DNA of 64,000 nt, from positions 1-64,000 of the forward strand of contig CAZKOB010000003.1 in assembly GCA_964554265.1 (NCBI GenBank), in the 5' to 3' direction. The notes under the pieces were generated by a model. It saw only the letters and a list, made by a program, of their open reading frames with translations, had not been told where the DNA came from and did not search any database. Numbering within the stretch: the first letter of the stretch is position 1; the number at the start of each line of letters is the position of its first letter. This document shows positions 17,386-25,571 of this stretch, piece by piece. Origin of the DNA: RGIG8745 sp964554265. GTDB lineage: Bacteria; Bacteroidota; Bacteroidia; Bacteroidales; Bacteroidaceae. Position numbers and translations under genes: made by a program.

Positions 17386-17393
17386 TATTTTTG
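17386..17393 (+). promoter_or_regulatory. -7 box for the rRNA methylase gene
   Basis: TATTTTTG followed by C matches TAnnTTTG. It overlaps an in-frame ATG at 17391, so translation should begin at the downstream ATG at 17415. No clear -33 box was found. Confidence 0.55.
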
Positions 17394-17414
17394 CATTTCC
17401 AAACAAAAAGGTTT

Positions 17415-18809
17415 ATGCAATTGCCGGAAGTCTTTAACAACAATATGCTGCGTATGCTCGGAACGGAAGAGCATGCACGTTTTTTAGCTTCGCTTGACGA
17501 ATGTCCTCCTGTGAGCATAAGATATAATTCGGCTAAATGGAAGAAAGAACGCAGAGGTATGCAGGTGCCTTGGTGTCGCTCCGGATTCTATCTTGAAAGC
17601 AGACCGACATTTACATTCGATCCCGCTTTCCATGCCGGTTATTATTACGTGCAGGAAGCATCGTCCATGTTTTTGGAGCATCTTTTACGCAGATATGTCG
17701 GTGAGCAGCCGGTGGTGGCCCTTGACTTGTGCGCCGCTCCCGGAGGCAAATCCACGCTTACGGCAGATGCATTGCCTGAAGGCTCCTTGCTCATAGCCAA
17801 CGAAGCCGTCAGACAACGCTCGCATATCCTCGCAGAGAATATGACGAAGTGGGGGAGTCCGGATGTGGTTGTAACCCACAATTATGCGGCAGACTTTCAG
17901 CCGTTAGGCTCGATGTTCGACCTGATAATATGCGATGTGCCCTGTTCGGGCGAAGGAATGTTCCGCAAGGACGAACAGGCCGTGAAGGAATGGAGTGCGG
18001 ACAATGTGGAAACATGCAGCGTGCGCCAGCGTGGCATTGTAGGAGATATATGGCAATGCCTTAGACCGGGAGGACTTCTCGTTTATAGCACATGCACGTT
18101 CAACATGAAGGAAGACGAAGAGAATGTGCGCTGGATGATGGAAGAACTGGGAGCGGAAATACTGCCATGCGGTGCGGAACAGGAATGGAATATAGCAGGG
18201 AGTTTTCTGGAGGGGCATGAAATGGACGTATGTCATTTCTTCCCTCACCAGAATAGCGGTGAAGGCTTCTTTATATGCATAGTGCGCAAGCCGGAAGATG
18301 CAGATTGTTTCCCGTGCAGATACAGACCGCAAAGGAAAGAGTCGAAAAGACGGCAGATGCCGAAGGTGCCGGAAGAGGTCAGGTCGTGGCTCGACCATCC
18401 TTCCGACTACGCTTTCTTTGCCGAAGGAGACAAGTTTGCCGCTTTCCCGAAACATCATCTGGATGTACTTGACGCTGTGCGTGGCTGCCTGAATGTACTT
18501 TGCTATGGGGTGACCTTGGCGGTAACCAAAGGAAAGGCGTTGCTGCCCGCGCATGCTCTCGCCATGAGTGTACGGCTTGCACAGGAGGCATTTCCTTGTG
18601 CGGAACTGACATACGAGCAGGCTGTGGCATATCTGCGTGCAGAAGCCGTAGTCTTGCCGGCAGATGCAGAACGGGGATTTGTCATTGTGACATATCAGGG
18701 TATGCCTCTTGGTTTTGTGAAGAATATAGGACACAGGGCAAACAACATGTATCCGCAGGAGTGGCGCATTCGTAGCGGATATACACCGGAGGCAGTGGTT
18801 TGTGTATAA
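17415..18809 (+). CDS. RsmF/NOL1-NOP2-Sun family rRNA (cytosine-C5) methyltransferase
   Basis: SAM-dependent methyltransferase of about 464 residues acting on 16S rRNA or tRNA. The SAM-binding motif is DLCAAPGGKST. The two catalytic cysteines lie in CDVPCSGEGMFRK (motif IV) and YSTCTFNMKEDEENV (motif VI). The C-terminal part (GYTPEAVV, GHRANNMYPQEWRIR) is the extra domain of the RsmF group. I start at the ATG of MQLPEVFNNNMLRMLG, because an earlier in-frame ATG at 17391 lies within the likely promoter. The exact target base is not certain from sequence. Confidence 0.92.
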   Translation: MQLPEVFNNNMLRMLGTEEHARFLASLDECPPVSIRYNSAKWKKERRGMQVPWCRSGFYLESRPTFTFDPAFHAGYYYVQEASSMFLEHLLRRYVGEQPVVALDLCAAPGGKSTLTADALPEGSLLIANEAVRQRSHILAENMTKWGSPDVVVTHNYAADFQPLGSMFDLIICDVPCSGEGMFRKDEQAVKEWSADNVETCSVRQRGIVGDIWQCLRPGGLLVYSTCTFNMKEDEENVRWMMEELGAEILPCGAEQEWNIAGSFLEGHEMDVCHFFPHQNSGEGFFICIVRKPEDADCFPCRYRPQRKESKRRQMPKVPEEVRSWLDHPSDYAFFAEGDKFAAFPKHHLDVLDAVRGCLNVLCYGVTLAVTKGKALLPAHALAMSVRLAQEAFPCAELTYEQAVAYLRAEAVVLPADAERGFVIVTYQGMPLGFVKNIGHRANNMYPQEWRIRSGYTPEAVVCV

Positions 18810-18939
18810 GAACAGTTTGTCTTTCCATGTAGATGCAAACTGTTCTGTATCTTTTGTCCGGCGGCGGTTCTAAAAGACGATTTTGAAAGAAGAGCATGTT
18901 TTGTTTGGAATATGGACAATAGTTTCGATTTCTATTTCG

Positions 18940-18947
18940 TATCTTTG
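18940..18947 (+). promoter_or_regulatory. -7 box immediately before the gene at 18952
   Basis: TATCTTTG followed by CAC fits the TAnnTTTG consensus. Only about 4 bp lie between it and the ATG at 18952, so the transcript is leaderless or nearly so, or translation begins at the ATG at 18961. Confidence 0.6.
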
Positions 18948-18951
18948 CACA

Positions 18952-19743
18952 ATGAAAGAAATGTTTGTTTCTGATTCCGGCAGAACGACATGCAGGATAA
19001 AAAAAGATTTTTTATATTATATGAATTTATACGTAAGATATTTTGACCATGAGACACTTGCCCGAAATGTGGGTGAGGCCATGGCTTTCCTTGAGACAAT
19101 ACGTGAGATAAAGATCGATTCGGGTGTGGCAGGACGTATCGCCTCTTTTATGGAGTCCAACAATGCCTATCCGTTTCGCTTGAAGGTAAGCTACAGCAAT
19201 TACGTGCTGTTTCTGAAGACGGACGCAAAATCGCTCGATGAATTTAAGCGTATGGAACAGATGCGTCGCGAACAGCGTGTGGAAAGAACAGCGCCGGTCC
19301 AGTCGGAACGCAGGCGCTCTGTGATGGATGTGCTGAATGAAGAGCGCGAAGGATGGTATGAAGCAGGACTGATGTTCAAGCGTGTTGTGCTCATACGCGA
19401 TACCAATAAGTTCCAATATAAGGATACCCGTTTCAGGGTCCGTCTGAAGGCACATAGCGGAATGGATTGCTATAACCGTATTGTCAACCATCTGCGTAAC
19501 CGTCAGGATGTCGATTCAAGAAGCCAGTTCCCATCTGCCAAAAGCGCTAACTTTGATTTTAAGTTCATCGAAGAAACGAACTCTGCTTCCGGAAGGGGAA
19601 GAGATGGCCGTGATGAAGAATCGGCGGCTGCAAGTTTGCTGTCGATGAAAGTGAACAAAACAAAGGAGGAAGGAACAGCAGCTTCCGAATATGAGAATTT
19701 TCAGGTGCCGGAAGCGGCTTTTGAGAGTCAGACGGATGAATAG
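18952..19743 (+). CDS. Uncharacterised cytoplasmic protein with acidic tail
   Basis: I do not recognise this family. From the ATG at 18952 it encodes about 263 residues (MKEMFVSDSGRTTCRI...); an ATG at 18961 is equally possible given the promoter position. No signal peptide or membrane segment is evident. The N-terminal 100 residues look globular (YYMNLYVRYFDHETLARNVG), a charged middle follows (RREQRVERTAPVQSERRR), then a second folded part (FQYKDTRFRVRLKAHSG) and an acidic low-complexity tail ending ESQTDE. The -1 frame stays open past the stop with similar acidic composition, so the gene may once have been longer. Confidence 0.65.
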   Translation: MKEMFVSDSGRTTCRIKKDFLYYMNLYVRYFDHETLARNVGEAMAFLETIREIKIDSGVAGRIASFMESNNAYPFRLKVSYSNYVLFLKTDAKSLDEFKRMEQMRREQRVERTAPVQSERRRSVMDVLNEEREGWYEAGLMFKRVVLIRDTNKFQYKDTRFRVRLKAHSGMDCYNRIVNHLRNRQDVDSRSQFPSAKSANFDFKFIEETNSASGRGRDGRDEESAAASLLSMKVNKTKEEGTAASEYENFQVPEAAFESQTDE

Positions 19744-19920
19744 ACTCCGAAGCTGACGAACAGGAAACCGATGAGACGGCATCGGGAGATATAGATAGTG
19801 TGTCCGCTGTCGCTCCTTTCGTCGGCATATCGTTGGCGATCGCATCTTCCGGTATGTTCGGCATAGACAATCTTGCCGGGGTATTCCGGTCGGTGCGGCG
19901 ACATCGCGTTTTCAATCAGT

Positions 19921-19997
19921 CTAATCCTTGTATATATCTTTCCGTCGTTTGCGAACCGGACGGCTGCGAGTGGAGGAAAGGTATATACAGGGATTAG
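19921..19997. repeat. 77-bp hairpin with 23-bp arms
   Basis: CTAATCCTTGTATATATCTTTCC (19921-19943, split here by its two mismatches to the partner) pairs with 19975-19997, whose reverse complement begins CTAATCCCTGTATATACC. Inside lies CCGTCGTTTGCG...CGGACGG. It sits between the unknown gene and the arabinofuranosidase-like gene, 84 bp before that start. It could be a terminator or an operator. The rest of the 19744-20080 gap holds only the open -1 frame. Confidence 0.75.
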
Positions 19998-20080
19998 TTG
20001 CAGAAGAAATAAGACCCGGATATCCTGGTTTGTCCGGTACATTGTTCGCCGATTTATTTACATGTCAATAGCCCGATATT

Positions 20081-23000
20081 ATGAGAAATCTTCTTATTTG
20101 TACAGCCGTTGCGGCATTGATGATGCCCAATGGTATAAAAGCACAGAGCGAACTGTATCCTCAGCATTTCGATTTGGAGGAGGTCGTATTGTCCGACGGT
20201 CCGTTGAATACAGCGATGAACCGAAACCTCAAGTTGCTGCTGGAGTATGACACCGACCGTTTGCTGACTCCTTTTGTCAGGCAGGCCGGACTCTCGGAGA
20301 AAAGCGAAAGCAAATACTACGGCTGGACAGTAAAGCATCCGACATTCATAAATTGGGGCGACAGCAGCTGGTCGCTTGAAGGGCATGTGGGAGGACATTA
20401 TCTCACGGCCTTGTCGTTGGCATACGCTGCCTGTCGTGATGAAGGCATGAAGAGGAAGCTGAAGGCGCGTCTTGACTATATGCTTGAAGTGCTTGCCGAT
20501 TGTCAGAATGCCTATGACGGCAATACGAAAGGCATGGAGGGCTTTCTGGGCGGACAACCGATAAATGAGATATGGACAGGACTTTATAGCGGCGACCTTG
20601 CCCCGTTCCGCCGGTATGGAGGATGGGTGCCTTTCTATTGCCAGCATAAAGTGCTTGCCGGTTTGCGTGATGCATGGGTTTATGCTGATTGCAGTGTTGC
20701 GCAGGAACTTTACCGCAAGATGTGCGATTGGAGTGTGAATGTGGTGAAGAATCTTTCCGACACACAGATGCAGGATATTCTCGGATGGGAACATGGCGGT
20801 ATGAATGAGACACTTGTGGATGCCTATCGTTTGTTTGGTGACGGTAAGTATCTGGAGGCAGCGAAGAAATACAGCCATCTGTATGAAATCAATGGAATGC
20901 AGGGTGCGGACGGCAAATATTCCACTTCGTTCCTGAACGGACAGCACGCCAACACGCAGGTGCCGAAGTTCATAGGTTTTGAGAGAATATATCAGGAAGA
21001 GCATTCAAACGAAGCATACCGTATTGCAGCGCATAATTTCTGGGACGATGTGGCGGTACACCGTACTGTGTGTATCGGTGGAAACAGTGTGAGCGAGCAT
21101 TTTCTACCTCAAGACCGTTGTGGGGAATACATCACGAATCTTGACGGTCCGGAAAGTTGCAATTCCAACAATATGCTCAAACTTTCGGAAAATCTGTTTG
21201 ACGAAACGCACGATGCACGGTATGCAGACTTTTACGAGAGTACGATGTGGAACCATATCTTGTCTACGCAAGACCCCGAGACGGGAGGGTATGTGTATTT
21301 TACTTCGCTCCGTCCGCAAAGCTACAGGATTTACTCACAAGTTAATCAGGCGATGTGGTGTTGTGTCGGTACAGGAATGGAGAATCATTCCAAATACGGA
21401 CATTTCATATATACACATTCGGAAGACAATACAGTTCTGTATGTCAATTTGTTTACGGCAAGTGAATTGTCGGCTGACAAGTTTGGCATCAAACAGGAGA
21501 CATCTTTTCCTTATGGGCAACAGACAAAACTTATTGTGACGAAAGACGGACATTTCACACTTGCTGTACGCCACCCTGTGTGGGTGAGCGAAGGTTACAG
21601 CGTGAGTGTAAACGGCGAGTCTTGGCAAGTGAACGTGGAGGAAGGACAAGCTTCGTATGTGGAGATAGAGCGTGACTGGAAAAGCGGTGATGTCATAATG
21701 GTGGCTCTGCCTATGACGCTCAGATATGAGGAGTGTCCGAACTATACGGACTACATCGCGTTCAAATATGGCCCGATACTTCTTGCCGCCAAGACCACGG
21801 CTTCTTCCTCCGAAGAGGCCGAAGCACTTGGCATTGAATATGAACAGTTGCAGAATGAGTTTGGCGGTGAAGGGCGAATGGATCATGCCCCGGGTAGCCG
21901 TGCAACGATGAAACCGCTTTCGTCTGCTCCTTTGCTTATTGGAGAGCGGAGTGAAGTGCTCGGACGTATAGAAACGCTTGATGCCGACAAACTCCGATTT
22001 GCAATAGATGCGGAAAGTGAGGAAGGAAGCGGAGATTGGAAGAAGCTGGTACTTGAACCTTTTTACGGTATTCATCATGCACGATATTCTTGTTATTGGT
22101 ATCAGCAGACAGCAGAGAATTATCGTCTCAGCAATATGGGAAAGGCTGATGCTGCCGAAAAAGAATTGATAGAGCGTACGTTGGATTTTGTGGGTACGGG
22201 CGAACAGCAGAGTGAGGCAGGACACGAGGCAAAGTATAGTGAAGGCTCCGGCTATGGCTCATACAACGGCGAGTTTTATCGTGACGCTCCGGCAAATGGA
22301 TTTATTGAATATACACTTTCAAATACTAAAGGAGAAACGGACGGACTGGCTCTGGTGTGCCGTTTCACTACAGCAGACAAAGGACGGAAAGCATCTGTGT
22401 ATGTGGAGGGTACGAAGATTGCGGATGTCACTATTCCGTCTTCCTACTATGCGGCTGACCAAAACGGTTTCTATAATATAGAGTATCCGATACCGTCTGA
22501 ACTTATGACGAACGATGATGGAAGTCCGAAAGAAAGCATTGTATTCCGTATTGTTGCGTCAGTGTCGACGATGTGCCCCGGGCTTTACTATTTGCGGCTT
22601 GTCGATGGATATGAGAACCACAATTATGAGTTTAAGGCCAGAGATTGGAAAACAGGAGATGCAGGCAGGGTAAGTCCTGACAAAATAGAGTATGGAGAGG
22701 ACAATACGGTGGTGGTGAATGCCGGAACGGGAAATAACAATGTCTGTCTTATGCTTGATTATGAAAATTGCAAATATAATGTTAATGGTTCAGCGCATTA
22801 TCTCGTCGTAAAAGGAACCAACCTCAGTACCGCTTCGGGAAAGTCGTATTTGTGGTGGCTCAATGGAATGAACCGTGGGACAAGTGTTGCTCCGGCAGTT
22901 GTAAAGAAAGTTCAAGATGGCGAGACAGTAGTGGCTTGGGACATCACAACAAGCGGAATAGACGATTATTGCAAAGGCGACAACTACAGCATTTGTCAGG

Positions 23001-23263
23001 GGCAGACAATTTTCGGATTGACTTCTACGACAGGAAAATCGGTGATAACTCATATTGGTTTCCATTCTTCGGTTGAGGATTTTATGGAAACAGTAGGAAT
23101 AGGAAATATTTTGTCAGATGATGGAAATGGTGCGAATGGGACAGTTGACGTATATTCTGTCAGTGGGGCAAAGTTACGTTCAAGTGTTTCACCGCTCACA
23201 TCTCTGGAAGGATTGCCGCAAGGACTATATGTGGTCGGTGGCAATAAGGTCATGAAAAAGTAG
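20081..23263 (+). CDS. GH127/GH146-like beta-L-arabinofuranosidase, secreted
   Basis: A 1,060-residue exported enzyme expected to release L-arabinofuranose from plant glycans. Signal peptide MRNLLICTAVAALMMPNGIKAQ. The catalytic barrel (about 25-650) shows the zinc-thiolate set of the family: E358 and C360 in GPESCNSNN, and C427-C428 in MWCCVGTGMENH, where the first of the pair corresponds to the nucleophile in GH127 HypBA1. E339 (SEHF) is a candidate acid/base. A beta-sandwich region follows, then further C-terminal domains and a T9SS-like end (VYSVSGAKLRS, LPQGLYVVGG). Neighbours are not carbohydrate genes, so it is not in an obvious utilisation locus. Confidence 0.9.
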   Translation: MRNLLICTAVAALMMPNGIKAQSELYPQHFDLEEVVLSDGPLNTAMNRNLKLLLEYDTDRLLTPFVRQAGLSEKSESKYYGWTVKHPTFINWGDSSWSLEGHVGGHYLTALSLAYAACRDEGMKRKLKARLDYMLEVLADCQNAYDGNTKGMEGFLGGQPINEIWTGLYSGDLAPFRRYGGWVPFYCQHKVLAGLRDAWVYADCSVAQELYRKMCDWSVNVVKNLSDTQMQDILGWEHGGMNETLVDAYRLFGDGKYLEAAKKYSHLYEINGMQGADGKYSTSFLNGQHANTQVPKFIGFERIYQEEHSNEAYRIAAHNFWDDVAVHRTVCIGGNSVSEHFLPQDRCGEYITNLDGPESCNSNNMLKLSENLFDETHDARYADFYESTMWNHILSTQDPETGGYVYFTSLRPQSYRIYSQVNQAMWCCVGTGMENHSKYGHFIYTHSEDNTVLYVNLFTASELSADKFGIKQETSFPYGQQTKLIVTKDGHFTLAVRHPVWVSEGYSVSVNGESWQVNVEEGQASYVEIERDWKSGDVIMVALPMTLRYEECPNYTDYIAFKYGPILLAAKTTASSSEEAEALGIEYEQLQNEFGGEGRMDHAPGSRATMKPLSSAPLLIGERSEVLGRIETLDADKLRFAIDAESEEGSGDWKKLVLEPFYGIHHARYSCYWYQQTAENYRLSNMGKADAAEKELIERTLDFVGTGEQQSEAGHEAKYSEGSGYGSYNGEFYRDAPANGFIEYTLSNTKGETDGLALVCRFTTADKGRKASVYVEGTKIADVTIPSSYYAADQNGFYNIEYPIPSELMTNDDGSPKESIVFRIVASVSTMCPGLYYLRLVDGYENHNYEFKARDWKTGDAGRVSPDKIEYGEDNTVVVNAGTGNNNVCLMLDYENCKYNVNGSAHYLVVKGTNLSTASGKSYLWWLNGMNRGTSVAPAVVKKVQDGETVVAWDITTSGIDDYCKGDNYSICQGQTIFGLTSTTGKSVITHIGFHSSVEDFMETVGIGNILSDDGNGANGTVDVYSVSGAKLRSSVSPLTSLEGLPQGLYVVGGNKVMKK

Positions 23264-23275
23264 ATGGATGAGAGA

Positions 23276-23296
23276 TGTCCGGCATCTGTCCGGACA
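23276..23296 (+). terminator. Hairpin after the GH127-like gene
   Basis: TGTCCGG (23276-23282) and CCGGACA (23290-23296) form a 7-bp stem 13 bp after the stop codon. No T-run follows, so it is only a candidate terminator. Confidence 0.4.
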
Positions 23297-23353
23297 GAAT
23301 GTGGAATTTAGTCGGTCGGACAAGTGTTGACTAAACTAACTTAAGTTGAAAAT

Positions 23354-25519
23354 ATGATAGTCTGTATAGCAGAGAAACCGAGTGTGGCACGAGATATAGC
23401 TGCTGTAATCGGTGCTACGAATATGCGTGACGGATATATAGAGGGCAATGGCTATCAAGTGACATGGACTTTCGGCCATTTGTGCGAACTCAAAGAACCT
23501 CACGAATATAATCCGATGTGGAAGCGTTGGGATGTATGGGATTTGCCGATGATACCCCAACGTTATGGCATCAGGCTGAAAGAGGATAGTGGCATAAAGA
23601 AACAATTTGGTGTCATTGAACGTCTGATGAAGGTGGCGGATGAAATTGTCAATTGCGGAGATGCAGGACAGGAGGGTGAACTCATACAGCGGTGGGTGAT
23701 GCAGAAAGCTGGAGTTACATGTCCTGTAAAGAGATTGTGGATTTCTTCTCTGACGGAGGAAGCTATACGTGAAGGATTCAAGACTTTGAAAGATCAGGAC
23801 GAGTACAAGTCTTTGTATGAGGCTGGATTGAGCCGTGCGATTGGCGACTGGACACTTGGCATGAATGCAACGCGCTTGTATACGCTTAAATACGGACAAG
23901 GCGGACAGATATTGTCGATTGGACGCGTACAGACACCGACCCTTGCACTCATTGTGCGTCGTCAGTTGGAAATAGACAATTTCCAGCCGGAGCAATATTG
24001 GATTCTTTCTACAGTTTATCGTGAAACAACTTTTACGGCTACAAAAGGAAGGTTTACGTCACGACAGGAGGGTGAGGAGTTTCTTGAAAAAGTAAAAAAA
24101 TCACCTTTTACTATAACCGATGTGTCTGCCAAGAAAGGCAGTGAGGCTCCTCCGAGACTATACGACCTGACATCGCTGCAAGTGGATTGCAACCGGAAGT
24201 TCGGCTATTCTGCCGATCAGACTTTACAGCTTATTCAGGGACTGTATGAAAAGAAACTTACCACTTATCCGCGTGTGGACACCACGTTTCTGAGTGATGA
24301 CATATATCCGAAATGTCCGAATATACTCATGGGAATACGTGGATATGAGCCGTTCGCAGCTCCATTGTATGGGCAAAAGCTTCTAAAGAGCAAGAAAGTG
24401 TTCGATTCTTCTAAGGTGACGGATCACCATGCCATAATACCAACGGGAGTGCCGGCCCAAAACCTGACGGATATGGAACGTAGAGTGTATGATCTCGTTG
24501 CTCGTACATTTATTGCAGTGTTCTATCCTGACTGTAAATTCCTTTTGACAACGGTCTTGGGACGTGTAGAAGATGTGGAATTCAAAGCTACGGGAAAACA
24601 GATAACCGAACAAGGATGGAGGGTGATATTTGCTAAAGACGGACGGACAGAAGAAGAAACAAAACAGGTAGAAGAGGAAAAGATACTCCCTGTATTCGTG
24701 AAGGAAGAGAGTGGACCGCACGTCCCTTCATTGATGGAAAAATGGACAACTCCTCCTAAGTTGTATACGGAGGCGACGTTGCTGAGGGCGATGGAGACAG
24801 CAGGGAAATTTGTTGATGATGAAGAATTGAGGGATGCCCTGAAGGAAAACGGCATAGGGCGTCCGTCTACGCGTGCTGCCATAATCGAGACATTATTCAA
24901 GCGACGTTATATCAGAAAGGAGAGAAAGAGTATTCTACCTACACCTACGGGAATGGAGCTTATCGGACTTATCCGTGAGGAACTACTGAAAAGCGCTGAA
25001 TTGACAGGTATATGGGAGAAGAAACTGCGTGAAATAGAAAAGAATAAGTATGATGCGCGTCAGTTTCTTGATGAACTGAAGATGATGGTGGCGGAAATTG
25101 TGAATGTCGTCCGTTCCGACTATTCCAACCGGCGCGTGACACTGACGACAGAAGAAGATCTGAAGTCTGCCGGAAAGAAGAAGCGTTCGCCGAAGGATGA
25201 AGGTGAAGGAAAAAAGAAAAGTGACAAACCACGCAAGCCGCGTACTCCGAAAGAAAGCGCCGGTACTGTCCGGCAGGAAGAGGACAAGGATAAGCCTGTG
25301 TCTGCAGACCCTATGCGTATGGTTGCCGGTTTTCAGCCGAGGAATGTACAAGTCAAGACTGTTGGAAAGCATGAACATGCTGACGATGATTGGCTTGGAC
25401 TGCCGTGTCCGGTATGTGGAGTGGGGCATATCATAAAAGGAAGAGCCGCTTATGGATGTTCACGATGGAAAGAGGGATGTACATTCAGGCGTCCGTTTGA
25501 AGACGCGGAGAATAAATAA
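23354..25519 (+). CDS. topB: DNA topoisomerase III
   Basis: Type IA topoisomerase that decatenates DNA. The 721-residue chain begins with a Toprim domain (MIVCIAEKPSVARDIA; later CGDAGQEGELI). The active-site tyrosine is in TTYPRVDTTFLSDD (near residue 306), and GQILSIGRVQTPTLAL is the conserved strand of domain II. A basic low-complexity linker (KKKRSPKDEG...KPRKPRTPKES, about 610-640) leads to a C-terminal zinc-ribbon-like CPVCGVGHI...YGCSRWKEGC. All key parts are present. It stands alone between two unrelated genes. Confidence 0.96.
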   Translation: MIVCIAEKPSVARDIAAVIGATNMRDGYIEGNGYQVTWTFGHLCELKEPHEYNPMWKRWDVWDLPMIPQRYGIRLKEDSGIKKQFGVIERLMKVADEIVNCGDAGQEGELIQRWVMQKAGVTCPVKRLWISSLTEEAIREGFKTLKDQDEYKSLYEAGLSRAIGDWTLGMNATRLYTLKYGQGGQILSIGRVQTPTLALIVRRQLEIDNFQPEQYWILSTVYRETTFTATKGRFTSRQEGEEFLEKVKKSPFTITDVSAKKGSEAPPRLYDLTSLQVDCNRKFGYSADQTLQLIQGLYEKKLTTYPRVDTTFLSDDIYPKCPNILMGIRGYEPFAAPLYGQKLLKSKKVFDSSKVTDHHAIIPTGVPAQNLTDMERRVYDLVARTFIAVFYPDCKFLLTTVLGRVEDVEFKATGKQITEQGWRVIFAKDGRTEEETKQVEEEKILPVFVKEESGPHVPSLMEKWTTPPKLYTEATLLRAMETAGKFVDDEELRDALKENGIGRPSTRAAIIETLFKRRYIRKERKSILPTPTGMELIGLIREELLKSAELTGIWEKKLREIEKNKYDARQFLDELKMMVAEIVNVVRSDYSNRRVTLTTEEDLKSAGKKKRSPKDEGEGKKKSDKPRKPRTPKESAGTVRQEEDKDKPVSADPMRMVAGFQPRNVQVKTVGKHEHADDDWLGLPCPVCGVGHIIKGRAAYGCSRWKEGCTFRRPFEDAENK

Positions 25520-25571
25520 TAAAAACGGTTTTTAAATCCGTTAATGTTTTTATAAAACGATTGATATAAGA

